Origin: Diospyros lotus
Lineage: Eukaryota; Streptophyta; Magnoliopsida; Ericales; Ebenaceae
Direction: 5' to 3'
Assembly (NCBI RefSeq): GCF_014633365.1
Contig: NC_068341.1
Span: 1,116,001-1,180,000 of the forward strand
Length of the DNA stretch: 64,000 bases
In this document: positions 48,601 to 60,010 of the stretch, in pieces
Numbering within the stretch: the first letter of the stretch is position 1
Layout: each line of letters begins with the position of its first letter
Translations under genes and position numbers: made by a program
The notes under the pieces: generated by a model
Database searches by the model: none
Told to the model about the DNA's origin: nothing
The model's input: the letters and a program-made list of their open reading frames with translations, nothing else

Positions 48601-51600
48601 AACAAATCTCTGTACGGAAAGTTGACGTACTCAAGTTTTGATGGAGAATAAAACGACCTTGTGGTGAGAAACAGACGAGTGCTGTATATCACACAGAGAG
48701 ATACCTTTTTACTGGAGAAAATATTCCATATATGCAAATGATATATGTTGAAGGACTAAAGAAAAGGGAAACCTTAGGAACTTGATTTTATTGTAGAATA
48801 AAATACAAGCACACAAGATGATGGTGACAAGTATTTTACAAAATATTGCCAATGATCAAATTTCTCGCTGCACCATGTGTATCACTTTAGGACCAATATT
48901 GTGAACAAGAAGTTGAAACTACAAAGTAAGGCAGAAACAGGATTGATAATCAAAGTGATTGTTGATACATAGAACTCAAATGTAGACCCATGAAACAGGA
49001 GACAGTGGAGCATTTACCTGCATACGACACGACTAACTGTTGGTTGAACAAATATATGAACCCTACAACCAAGAGCGAACGTTTTTTTGTCAATTTATAA
49101 TATTTCTACTTGGCGCAATGCATATATGATATATTCATATCATGATCATGGGGCAATACAAAGACTTATAGATCTCCAAATTCCCCTACATTGACCCAAT
49201 GAAGATCAAGGAACTAGAAAACCAAAAATATTGTTGTCTAGCCAATTTTCCATTATAACTTCATCTCAATGAATCAAGAGTTTGAGGCACCATTGTCGAT
49301 AATCTGACTAGCTATGGTGCTGTAAAGAATAGAATGGTATCAGACAGTATTTGAGCCAGTTATAAGCATCATGGTAACCTCCTAAGAATGTTCAGACAGA
49401 GAACTCAAGAACTGCCTCCAAAGAAACAATAGAGAGAAATAAAGTTCACCTCTAGATCAACTGAAGATTGAAACATAAATTGATTGTCACAGATAATAAA
49501 TCAACACACTATAGTTTTTATGCAAATTCTTCTCTTTACATAATACAAAAAAATGATCTGTTTCTATACCTAATACTTTAATTGTTTTATTAAGCTTTGC
49601 TCCATACTTCTCTTTTCTTTTCTTTTTTTCATTTTTGTTGGTAACATGGCATTGTTCCTCTTAGAGTGCCCAGGCACATGTAGTTCCCTATTCACAAATA
49701 CAAAATTTGATGAAATTGGAATATTCTACTGAATGCAAATGAGGCAACTCAAACAGAGGACTTCTGCTTCATGGATGGAACACAAATAAATAATAAAATT
49801 GGTGTCTTATGTTCTTATAAGAACTTCCCTGTTTATCTTGAAAATAAATAAATGACTGGCCAGAATTGATTATTACCAGTTTATCATAACTGGATTAATC
49901 CACAATAGAAGCCATATAAATTCAAACAATTTTAACAGTCAAGCAAGAACTACGTACTTTGCCACTTGGCGTAATGGTCTCAGGGCAGGAGCATATAGGT
50001 CATTACATATGCAAATCACCTGCATATCACATTCTGCCAATTTTGAGTATTAAGACAATGACTAATCAACCATGTAAGACAACTCAATCTTACAGGTCTG
50101 GACAATGGTGCACTTCTATGCTTCTTTTTTGATGTTGTCCTCCCATGATCCTCTTTAGCCACATTTTCTTTTCCAGCATCTGACTTCCTATCTGCAGAGA
50201 GCTGCATCAACAACATATGTCTCATTGTTATTGGAAAAAGTATCCCTTCCCATCATAAAGCATGACTAAAAAAAAAAGGATCGGTATGAAGAGCTGGAGA
50301 ACCTATCTTCAACAGATTAAAACAGAGAATAATAAGATAGATAAGAAGTTGATGCTCTATTCAGTAGCATCAGTTTGTTTCTGAGATCCTGGTTAGAGGA
50401 ATTATAAAACACCAGAGAGCAGGACATGAATCTCTAACTTATTAAATGTGCCTATATTTTAACTGTTTGGGCACTCATGCATGAAAGCGACAGCATCTAC
50501 TATATAAAGGCCATATAAGTTACCATCTTCAGAATGACCTCCACAGCACCCTTGCCATCCCCAAGAGCTCCATCTATTTCATCAATTACCTATAAAGCAA
50601 TAAAGACAATTATGTTTTACTGTATCAGAAAAGATAACGGTAAATGATGTAAGAATAGTACACACCAAGCACTTAGGCTTTGAGTCAGCCATGACAGAGT
50701 TCATCTGAACCACATCAAGAATTTTCCCTTCAATTGTTGATGAAGACCGATCGTCACTTGCATTTATCTGCTCAGAAAAACATTAACTGATTAGTTTTTT
50801 AGAAGTAACAAATAAAAGACAAACAAAATTAAGAATGATTCTAGCATGGGAAACTGATCCACCCTAATAAGCAAGACAAATATTAATAATATATCAAGCT
50901 CTGAACAGATGCAAAAACACTACATTTCTTATATGATACTTCAGAACATATTGAAAATTAAACCCAGAAGAGATGGATCCCTCACCCACAGTAATGTACT
51001 CAAAATAATGATATGCAAATTTTATGAATAGTTCCTTGTAGGACCTAAAGCAGCATATACTAGAAGCTGCTTATCTAAAAGAACAACAAAACACAATAGA
51101 GGTGAAACACTCATGTCTATATGCATGATTCAAAAAAACAGAACCTCCACAACACGATATCCACAATGCCTGGCTGCTACATGTGCTAGGGTTGTTTTCC
51201 CTAGCCCTGGGGGCCCACAGAGTAGAAGAATCTGCAAAAATTACAAGATTTCTTATGATTGCCTTTACCTTAAACTCAAAAATGAACAGTAAAGAATACA
51301 GTCTTGTACCAATTGTGGGACATTAAATATGATAAGAACATGCAAATAGGAATTGATTTCAGAGATTAATAACCTAAATCCCAGAAGGAATATATTGCTG
51401 AAATATGTTCTCCTGGAATGAAAAGCAGCACAAATAAATAAAAACAAAGTTCAAATATGCTCCGATACAAAACATGAGAATAGAAAAATCAGATCCTTTG
51501 GGTTTTACTAGAGTCCTCTAGTGATGTATTCAATCAATAAATGGCTATTCCAGAATGTATGATCTATTCTACAATGTGTCTTGGTTATTGTTGCCAACTA

Positions 51601-54600
51601 ATTCATAGGTTCATCAAATAGTATAAGAAAACACAGAAACATCTCTGATAGGATATTAATGGCTGAAACTAATGATGAAAAAGTAACATCTTTGTTGCAG
51701 AACTCTTTTGAAACTAAGTTGATTCACATGGTCATATGATTAGTGCTAGTTAGTAGAGAAATAGCCACATGCAGTAACATCCAAGAAATCCCTTTAGATG
51801 CCATGAGTTTGTTGATACAAAAAAGAAAACGAAACCAATGATTACAAGAATAAAGCAAGATTGAGATCAATATCATAGTGGATTTAGCTATTTTGCCTCA
51901 CAAATTCTCTTTTGGTTGACCATCTGTTCATAAGAAACAACATGAATTCCAAGCGGATCTTCACCTTATGAACTAACCAACCAGGAATATGCAGGATCAG
52001 AAAGGAGATATTTCAGGTCCACTGTTACATGAAATCACAGATGAAATGGGGATAATTTCATGCAAGTTTCAACTTTGGGGAGTAACTGCGAATGCTTGGC
52101 AGCTGAAGGTAGAGTAGTTGCGGTCATATTTAGCCCATAGAGTCCTTGTATCATGCAGTAATTTTTTTGGAAAAGGCAAGGGACTAAATACAAGGGAAGG
52201 ATTTCCAAAGCTGACCTTGTGCTCCGGAGGACCAGAACCCTTATTTTTCTTCTTCCATAACTCTGAAACACCTTTGGGGTCATTGTTCTCCAGGCCCAAA
52301 TCATTATAAACTTTGAAAGTTTTTGTGCCAAATCTAGATCCTCTACTCTTCCCTGGAAAGCTCCTATCAGAGAGTTTCTGATGTTGAGCAGCTGAAGAAT
52401 GTCGTCTCAAAGCAGACAAAACCTCATCTCCTGTAGTCCTAATTTCAGATCCAAAAACACAAGAATCCCACTGTTTCAACCACAAAAGTACCTAGGAACA
52501 GCACAGTTGAGTAATAAGCAGAAAGTCAAATCAAGTAGCATCATTGAAGGCAAAGCGCTTTGAAACTTATTAGTAGAAGATTTTGAATTCAAGAAAACTA
52601 AGACTGATAAATGTACCTCACGATTTGTTTGTTCATCACTAAGAAGTTCCACAAACGAATTTGGAGCATATTTATCCACCCAAAGCTTTTCATTCACCAA
52701 TGGTGTTTCAGGAAGGATTGTGCCATTGTCACATTGAACACTAGCTTGAACAGCCTGTTGCAACATGATAATCCATGTTAAGTCAAATTGTAATGCATAA
52801 GAGATATCTAAATGAATCCTATGTAAGCTTACAAGTGATAATTTATCTTTTCCATCCCTAATAGAAAACTAAAAAGTCACCTTCAACACTTGAAAAGTCC
52901 TAAAATATGTATTCCCAAGCTTAACCTACTCCAAAGATCTTGGCCAGAAAAGTCCTTCCAGAACTTCAAGGAATAACTGCAGTGCTATCAAGCAACTACG
53001 TGAAATAACGTGTGCAGGTAGACATGATTGCATTCAGACCACAAAATGAAGACCATAATTGAAAAAGTCATAAAATTGAGATCATAAGAATTAAGGGAGA
53101 AGTTTTATAGATTAAATCAATTCTAGTTCCCAAATTCTGGAAATATCAGAATCCTACACATCATTACTTGATAAAACTATGCAGCAATGTGGCCCATGAT
53201 AGAACTCTTAAAACTGAGTAGAACACTCATATGGGATTTATCTTCATGTGATCTTCATATAAAACTCATAACTTTATTTCATGAGTTACTTAGCATTTCC
53301 TTGATTTAGCAGTAGAAGGAAACACAGAATGAAAAATGAAATAGAAAGCTTCTTTAACAGACCTTCAACTATATTCAACCACTTCTATATCTATCATATA
53401 ATTGGTTCCCCTACAGACTTCTTCTCCTGACAGTATAGTAAAGAGAACAAAGTAGCTCTTGGCTTTCTTTAAGTTGCTCAGGTTTTTCCTATGACCAGGC
53501 AAAGGATGGATATAATTGAATGCTTGCCACAGAGTTGCCTTCTTCACATGATGAGCTCCATTAGAACCATTCTCAGTATTGATAATCTGAGGAGTGCACA
53601 GGTGAATATATCAGATTTGGTGTTTTATGCACAAAGGTAGTAGTGAGTTGGTGGATCATCTTCCTGAATGGCACGAGAAGTTCAGCATTTTGGTTTTTCC
53701 CTTTTGGGAGAGTGGTGGGTTGTGCTGGTCTTTATAACTAGTTCCATGTGCTCTTGGAGGAGTTGCATGCCAGACTATCAAATATCTATTCGGACAACTA
53801 TTCTTCCATGTTAGGTGCTGCATTTATCAAGAAAGAAGACTTTTGATGGAGAGGAAAGCTCAATTTTTATGATTGAGGAGGAACGTCCCTTTTGGCTTGT
53901 CCTTCATTATGCACGTTTTGTATTATTTGCTTTTTCTGGTTAATATTTAGCAAGGGGCCCCTACTTCCATACTTATTCTTTTGTACAAGGTAAGCAGCTT
54001 TTTGTCTATTTATTTATTGAAAGAAAAAATTGCTTCAACATCTTAGTTGATCATGAACTACCAAGTATATTATATAATGTACCTTTGTGAAAGCCTCTGT
54101 TTCCACCCTCTGCATCAGAATATGGATGGGTTCTGAAATAAGACCTGCAACTGAAAAGTTGTTGAAGTTTAATTCAAGTGCCTGATTTTAGAATTTCTAA
54201 CAAAACCAGTATCAATTTTAGTGCCAATAAAGCACCCAATTACACCCATTCATCGGTGTACGGAACAAGGATTTTTAGATACAAATGAAAATAAAAATAA
54301 ATTGAAATATACATATATCCTTCTTCTTTTTTGGTAATATACATGTAACAATCACTTTCCTGTCTTTTTCTTTCACTTCCACAAATCCTAGTTCCAGAAG
54401 TAGAATTAATATCGTTTTGAGTTCCCATCAGAGTTCCAAAACATATTCCGAACCTCACAGTTCAACATGCATCCAAGGATGTTCGTTAAATTGAGGACTG
54501 ATTTCAATTTCTAGTTTATTATATGTTCCAGCGTTTTGCAGTAAACTGAAAAAAACGCATCACAAGATAATTATGTATTAGTAGTCATACCACTGGAATG

Positions 54601-55173
54601 CTCTTTCACGGTCAATTTCTTCCGCCGGTCCGACTCCTCGACCCTATTCATCTTCACATAAACCCTATCGCCGTCGAGTCCGGTCACCGGAACACACTCC
54701 CCGTCAATCTTCGAAGCGTACCGCGACACAATCGTCTCCTCCTCAACAACAACCACAGGCTCAGCCACTTCAGCCACCTCGTTTCGGGGTGGAGAATAAC
54801 GAAGCCAATCTTCGTCGTCCTCTCCAGGCGCCACATCGTCGGCCCTGCTCCGCTTATCCTGCAACTGGCCATGTTTGTCGGAATTCAGAAAATCGGGGAC
54901 TTTGGATCGGAACCGCTTCTTGATATTGACTTGGGTTTTCGGAATAGTTGATGGATCTGCTGATGGCGTGGATTTCGGAGGGAGGGATAGAGTAGGTTTT
55001 GGTGGTGGTGGTTCCAAATGGTGGTCTTCTTCTTCTTCTGGGTAGGGTTCGTGATCTTCTTCTTCTGGATAGGGTTCAGGGTCTTCGTAGAAGTGAGAGT
55101 TGGCTTCGAGCCATTCGAGCTCTTCTGGTAGAGGAATGTCCATGTCCATGTCCATGTCCATATCCGCATCCAT
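39622..55173 (-). CDS. CTF18: CTF18, large subunit of the alternative RFC clamp loader
   Basis: Twenty-three exons, high to low: 55173-54591, 54150-54083, 52754-52617, 52491-52216, 51231-51145, 50767-50666, 50589-50524, 50201-50094, 50019-49958, 49062-49018, 48220-48147, 47932-47865, 46177-46109, 46027-45927, 45834-45753, 45649-45571, 45480-45393, 45309-45157, 43354 (or 43373)-43163, 43077-43018, 41858-41560, 40630-40525, 39675-39622. About 990 residues. Ctf18 with RFC2-5, Dcc1 and Ctf8 loads PCNA at forks and supports sister-chromatid cohesion (nuclear). Walker A GPPGLGKT (361-368), Walker B VIDEID (419-424), sensor 1 ICND (480-483), ECDIRSCLN (from 537), C-terminal RPVRIREFL for Dcc1/Ctf8 contact. 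The 5' end codes an acidic, repetitive N-terminus. Intron 20 is GC-AG. Exons 18 and 19 do not join in phase with the obvious acceptor. Confidence 0.92.
43755..44593. mobile_element. TIR element (MITE) in CTF18 intron 18
   Basis: GGCATGTTCTCTTTGC at 43755-43770 is inverted, with a few mismatches, at 44578-44593 (GCAAAGAGAACGAATCC). The interior is AT-rich with a GC-rich pocket at about 44000-44230 (GCCGCTGCCC, GTCGCCGTCC). No transposase is encoded and no target duplication was identified. Confidence 0.6.
44779..45059. mobile_element. Solo LTR (281 bp) in CTF18 intron 18
   Basis: The segment begins TGTCACGATG and ends ACTTGACA, and is flanked by the perfect 5-bp repeat ATAGG (44774-44778 and 45060-45064). 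Internal (CTCT)n and a TATATATG box near 44923 fit an LTR promoter region. No primer site or coding sequence follows, so it is a solo LTR from unequal recombination, or a very small element; family unknown. Confidence 0.75.
45313..49305. repeat. Segment duplicated after the assembly gap (copy 1)
   Basis: This part of CTF18 recurs at 60011-64000 in the same orientation with only sporadic single-base and short homopolymer differences. Confidence 0.97.
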
Positions 55174-56762
55174 TGATGGAGGGGACTGAGCAGCGTAGCA
55201 GAGAAGATCAATGTGTGTTTGGCGGGAAGATGTGTAGAAGAAGCGGGAACGGGAAGGGGGGCAAACGATGAACGCAATTCCAAAATTAAACCTTTACTTG
55301 GAACCTTCGTTAGATTTTTGGATAAATCGTAATAATCACTCCTTAATATATATAATGTAATTATAAAATTATTTTTTATATTTTACAAAATAATAACTTT
55401 TTAAATCATTAAATAATTAATAAAAATATTTTTTATTTTTTTATTTCCATTTCTTTCTCCCTCTTTTATTTTAAATAAATATAAAAAATACTAAACAACA
55501 AGTGGTTATTATCCACTGCTAATTTAGTAGACTCGAATTGTCTTACATTTGAATTCAATTTCAAATCTAAATTTTACTTTAAGTTCATAAAATTAATTTT
55601 TTATTTTTAATTTACATCGAGATCCCGAATAAATAATATTTAAAAAAAATTTTTATAATATGCTTAATATTTTTTTAAATAATTTAACGTACAAATAAAC
55701 AATATTGAAAAAATATAAAAAAATTCAAACAATTATCTCTATTATTCAAATATTATTGTGACTGTAGTTTATTTTTATTGTTAATTCTTTTTTTATATCT
55801 TTTTTTGTTTGTCAATTACAATAATGAAATCTCTCGTTCTCTTTTTATTTTTCTCTAGTTTAATCTAAATTAAAGAGTCATGTTTTTATATTTTATTATA
55901 TAATATTTATTAACTAAGATATAAGATAAAATAAATGAGAGATATAAAAAATATTACAAATAAAAGTATATTTTATTATATTTGTTAAATTTATTTAATA
56001 ATCTATTTAAAAAAAATCACATGACTTTTTATTATAAAATTGTTTAGGTAAATTTACCGATCACTTTACAAATAAAAAAAATAACTTATATATTACTCAA
56101 TATATTTTAAAAAATTTAACAAATAATATAATAAAAATATTAAAATATTTTACAGTCTTATTTTAATTATTTTATATGTTAATTCAAAAAAATTTCAAAC
56201 GTTATATTGATATAATCTAATTTTGTTCATTTTAATAAATAATATCCTACACACCAATAAATGTACTTTATTATTAGACGGTGTGTATTTATTATATTTT
56301 TTAATATTTAAATAATGTTATTAATTAATAATAAATGCACAAAAGCCTGTCTAAACATTAAAAATAAAATACAAAAAGGGGTAAAAAAGAAAATGAGAGA
56401 AATTCAAGGAAATACGGCGTGGTTGCGGGGAGGGGAGGGGAGGGGAGCGGGCACTTGGACGTTTCGCATACTTTTCCAGATTAGATTTAGAACCTTCCGT
56501 TCTATTTCTACGCGTGGGCGTGGTCCGAACCAATATCAAATATTGTAAGAATAGCGTTCATATGTTCGGATTCATATGTTGTTGAATCTACAAACGACGT
56601 ACGACTTTCTTCGATTGATCTTCCCCCAAATCCGCGTCGCAGGCATTCGATTCCATCCTCTCCGTCCTTCAATTTGCTCTCTCGATCCATTTCTCGCGTG
56701 TTTTTCAGCTGTGCAGTGGGATTAGGGCTTCGCTTTGGGTGTAGAGAAGAAGAGGGATTGAG
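55174..56762. promoter_or_regulatory. Divergent intergenic region between CTF18 and VAMP72
   Basis: The two genes are head to head, start codons about 1.6 kb apart. The middle (55310-56390) is extremely AT-rich. GC-richer flanks at 55180-55300 and 56400-56762 are probably the two leaders and core promoters. A G-quadruplex-type tract lies at 56427-56450 on the VAMP72 side. Confidence 0.55.
56427..56450 (+). promoter_or_regulatory. Potential G-quadruplex in the VAMP72 promoter
   Basis: Four runs of GGGG (56427-56430, 56432-56435, 56437-56440, 56442-56445) are separated by single A, followed by AGCGGG. This is an ideal intramolecular G-quadruplex pattern, 318-336 bases before the VAMP72 start codon. 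Confidence 0.75.
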
Positions 56763-56952
56763 ATGGGGCAGCAGTCGCTGATCTACAGCTTCGTGGCGCG
56801 GGGGACGGTGATCCTGGCGGAGTTCACCGAGTTCACCGGGAATTTCACCAGCATCGCGTCGCAGTGCCTCCAGAAGCTCCCCTCCTCCAACAACAAGTTT
56901 ACCTACAACTGTGACGGCCACACCTTCAACTACCTCGTCGAAAACGGTTTCA
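56763..56952 (+). CDS. VAMP72: VAMP72-family R-SNARE, exon 1 only
   Basis: ATG at 56763 opens [21 protein letters not shown]..., the start of the longin domain of plant VAMP72 proteins, R-SNAREs that drive fusion of secretory vesicles with the plasma membrane or endosomes. Codons 1-63 are present; the exon ends GGTTTCA|GTGAGT at 56952, and [26 protein letters not shown] is diagnostic of the subfamily (residues about 38-63). The following exons, with the SNARE coiled coil and C-terminal anchor, are not found before the gap at 59911, so they lie beyond or were lost. Which VAMP72 member this is cannot be told. Confidence 0.92.
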
Positions 56953-59500
56953 GTGAGTCCCCTTGCCTGTGATTGGTTTCAACCTCTATTTTTGTATTGG
57001 ATCTGTACGGCAATTGATTGGTTGGCGTGTTTGGATTTTTGAATGGTTTGTTTTCATTGTATTTGCATTTTGGTCAGTTGAATCTTATTTTTAAAAGTTG
57101 AAATAGGGACGATCTTTCGGGATATTCAAATGGTGCGTAGGATATGAATAAGGAATGTAACGTTAGACCGGTATTGCTATTATTGGGTTTTTAAATATCT
57201 TCTTTGGAGAAGGTGGGGCTGTAAATCGTTTGAGGCTGATCATATGGCACAAAAAGATGCTACCAAAAGCCTTATATTTTCTCTTTTCTGTTTGGTGCTG
57301 GGGCCTGTAAATCCTATAGATCACGTTATTATATTTCAACATGGTCTAAAATGTATAGGGAACATGGTTAGATCTCCTTCAAAAATCAACATAGGCAGAG
57401 CCATTCGGGTTGACAGACAAAGTTACAATTTCCATATATGTCCCGAGATGAGTCTTTTTGTGTTTCCCAGGAGACCAGGCAGCGTATATTTAGTGAATGT
57501 TCTTCTTGTGGGACATCACGATGTGCAGAGAGGGGGAGAGATTAAGCTTCTGTTCTTCCACCTATTTCATTGCCATTTCCTGTTGGCATTCAACAATATC
57601 ATTTGAAAAACTAAAGCTTCTAGCTTCATTTATTTCTATCCCTTTTTAATTGGTTGGACTAGACAGTGTTTTGAATTTGGTTCTTCTATATTACATGTCA
57701 GAATAATTTTCCTTCCCTGTTTTTTCTGTATTATGTGAAAAAAAAAATTGTATGACATTGAGATAATTATATAATGCATCAACTATTTATTTTATAACAA
57801 TTTGACGTGTTTGACATGCCTATTCTGATTGCATATGCTGGCCAAAATGCTTTCTTATGGCCATCATTTCCTTTTTCTAGTGCCTTCACCAACTTGGGGA
57901 ATTATTGAGAAGGAAATGGCTGTAAAGTAGGGGGAAAGTGACACATTCTTCAATAAATGTGTGCTGATAACAAATAATAAATAAGACTCATGGGATACTT
58001 GTATAATCCCTCAACTCAAACGCTAACAAGCTAAGAGAATATTCTGATGTCGCAAGATTAGCTGCCTATCTCTTAATGATTTTGTCTGCCTCTGCATTGC
58101 CAGCCTAGATATTAAAGGGTCACTGCAAGGCCAAAAAAAAAAAAGAGAGAGAGAGACTAATGCAGGACATCTCTTGACAAATTGGCATTAACTTAAATAC
58201 CCAAAGTTTAACATTCCATCATAAAACAGGAGTTGTCCCCTTTATCAAATGATAATACAGGAGAACTAGTAAGATTTAAATCTCAGGAAGTGTCTGAAAA
58301 ACACAGAACTGGGGTGCTTTCCTCACAGATCATTTCAGGTTAACAAAATTTGTTTAGATCAGCTTTAAGGGGAAAAAAATACTTTCATACTTCATGCACA
58401 AGTGGTGCCTTATGCAGAGTCCTTTGGCCAATTTGACCCTGAAACCAAAGTACAGTGGCTTATTTGACCCTTCGCCATAAAATAATTTATATAAGATATA
58501 TAAATTTTAACTATATATTTCACATGTCTTTTAAAAAGATGTTTATATATACACATTGAAACATAAATATTTAATATTTAAGAAGCAATCCCCAAAAATA
58601 TTGACAATGTTAGTGTGAATCTAAGTGTGATTTCTGATCAAAATAATAAAGTTGTTGTTTTACTTTCAGAACTTCAATTTATCAAATTTTCTAAGGCATT
58701 TTATATTTTTCTGTAAATATTTGCTTTTAAAAAAATGTACTTATTTTTTGTTATCTAAACATCAAAAATAAGTAAAATGTGTTACGATTAAGTATTTTAC
58801 ATCCAACCAAATGGAGTTTTAGGAAAAAGTTGGAGATAAAAAGGCAAGAGCAATGCTACATGGATAGAATTTTTATTAAAAAAAAATATTATTTAAGATG
58901 CTGCTGCATTCATATCCATACATTCATAATGAGAAACTGATAAAATTAATCTTAATGAAAAAAATGTAACTCACATTATTTTTTTTGAATTTTAGATTTA
59001 AAAATTATATAAAATATTATTTTAAAAACTTAGGAAAGACAAATAAAATGTTAGCTTGCTTTTAGTCATAATAGAGGAATGGTACCAAACATGTAAAGAA
59101 CAATGTTCCATCTCACTATTAGGACAATAATGAATAAAAAAGTTAATTGTTATTAATGCATGAGAATAGATTTTTTAAAATTAATATGTAAAATTGAATA
59201 ACATAATTTAGAAATAAGGAACTTTGTTTTGATTTTTTGCACGTAAGTGGTCGTTAGGATAATATATTTTTAATGAGGTATTTATAAATGGATATGGTTT
59301 TATACTTGATTCCTCTGGGGATCCAGATCCAACTCAATTAGAAATGGATCAGTTGGATCCAGATCCAATATACATTGATTGTGGATTTTACAGGTCGGAT
59401 CCAACTCATTGACAACCCTCCAGAACTATTTACCTTGTCAAACTTTCTTCTATTTTTGAGAAATCACATTGGCCAACCATATTGGTGTCATGTACCAAGA
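56953..59500 (+). other. Intron 1 of VAMP72, AT-rich, no exon found
   Basis: No sequence resembling the conserved second exon of the longin domain occurs in either strand. The stretch includes a 120-codon chance frame (57244-57606), AT-rich repeats, and GGATCCAGATCCAA motifs repeated near 59319 and 59355 that suggest a transposon remnant. Confidence 0.55.
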
Positions 59501-59859
59501 TGTTGAGGTAGTAGCTAGCGGTATAAATAAATGTGTAATTAGGCTAATAGAAATTGAATTTCAATATTTAGCATAGCTGGAAGAATGTTCCAGCATGCTA
59601 TAGCCTAGTTGTAATCGCACATGGCTCGAGCCAACCGCTTTTGGCGCCCAAGTTGCTGGATCAGTATAAATAGCTGATCCAGGCGCTAAAACGAGTATGT
59701 TGAATGAAATTGGAAATGAGTTTCCCTCGAATTCTCTCTAAACTCTCTCTAAATTCTCTCTCTAATCTAATCTCTCCTTCTCTCCCTAAAATCTCCCGTT
59801 CTCTCTTGATTTCCGTTCTCGATCCCGCAGAATTCCATTGTCAGATTCGTGATCTGACA
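59501..59859 (+). repeat. 5' LTR of a small-LTR retrotransposon at the contig end
   Basis: The repeat begins TGTTGAGGTAG and ends ATCTGACA, followed by ATTGGTTATCAG, close to the tRNA-iMet primer site with one extra T. A TATA box (TATAAATA, 59665-59672) lies inside a hairpin made by CTGGATCAG (59656-59664) and CTGATCCAG (59674-59682). The (CTCT)n leader is also typical of copia-type LTRs. The interior is lost in the gap. Confidence 0.7.
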
Positions 59860-59871
59860 ATTGGTTATCAG
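59860..59871 (+). other. Degenerate primer-binding site
   Basis: TTGGTTATCAG directly after the LTR resembles the complement of initiator Met tRNA with a one-base insertion. Confidence 0.5.
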
Positions 59872-59910
59872 TCACCTCCCTGAATAATAAGAACTAATGT
59901 CACTGGTTTT

Positions 59911-60010
59911 NNNNNNNNNNNNNNNNNNNNNNNNNNNNNNNNNNNNNNNNNNNNNNNNNNNNNNNNNNNNNNNNNNNNNNNNNNNNNNNNNNNNNNNNNN
60001 NNNNNNNNNN
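59911..60010. other. Assembly gap of 100 N
   Basis: Exactly 100 N, the conventional size for a gap of unknown length, joins two contigs. Confidence 0.99.

Noticed and set aside
48366..48737. Minus-strand frame of 123 codons, repeated at 63062-63433
   Set aside because: Lies in CTF18 intron 10, low-complexity hydrophobic translation, and is repeated only because the contig segment is.
57244..57606. Open frame of 120 codons, plus strand, in VAMP72 intron 1
   Set aside because: No recognisable domain, no splice or promoter context; ordinary length for chance in this intron.
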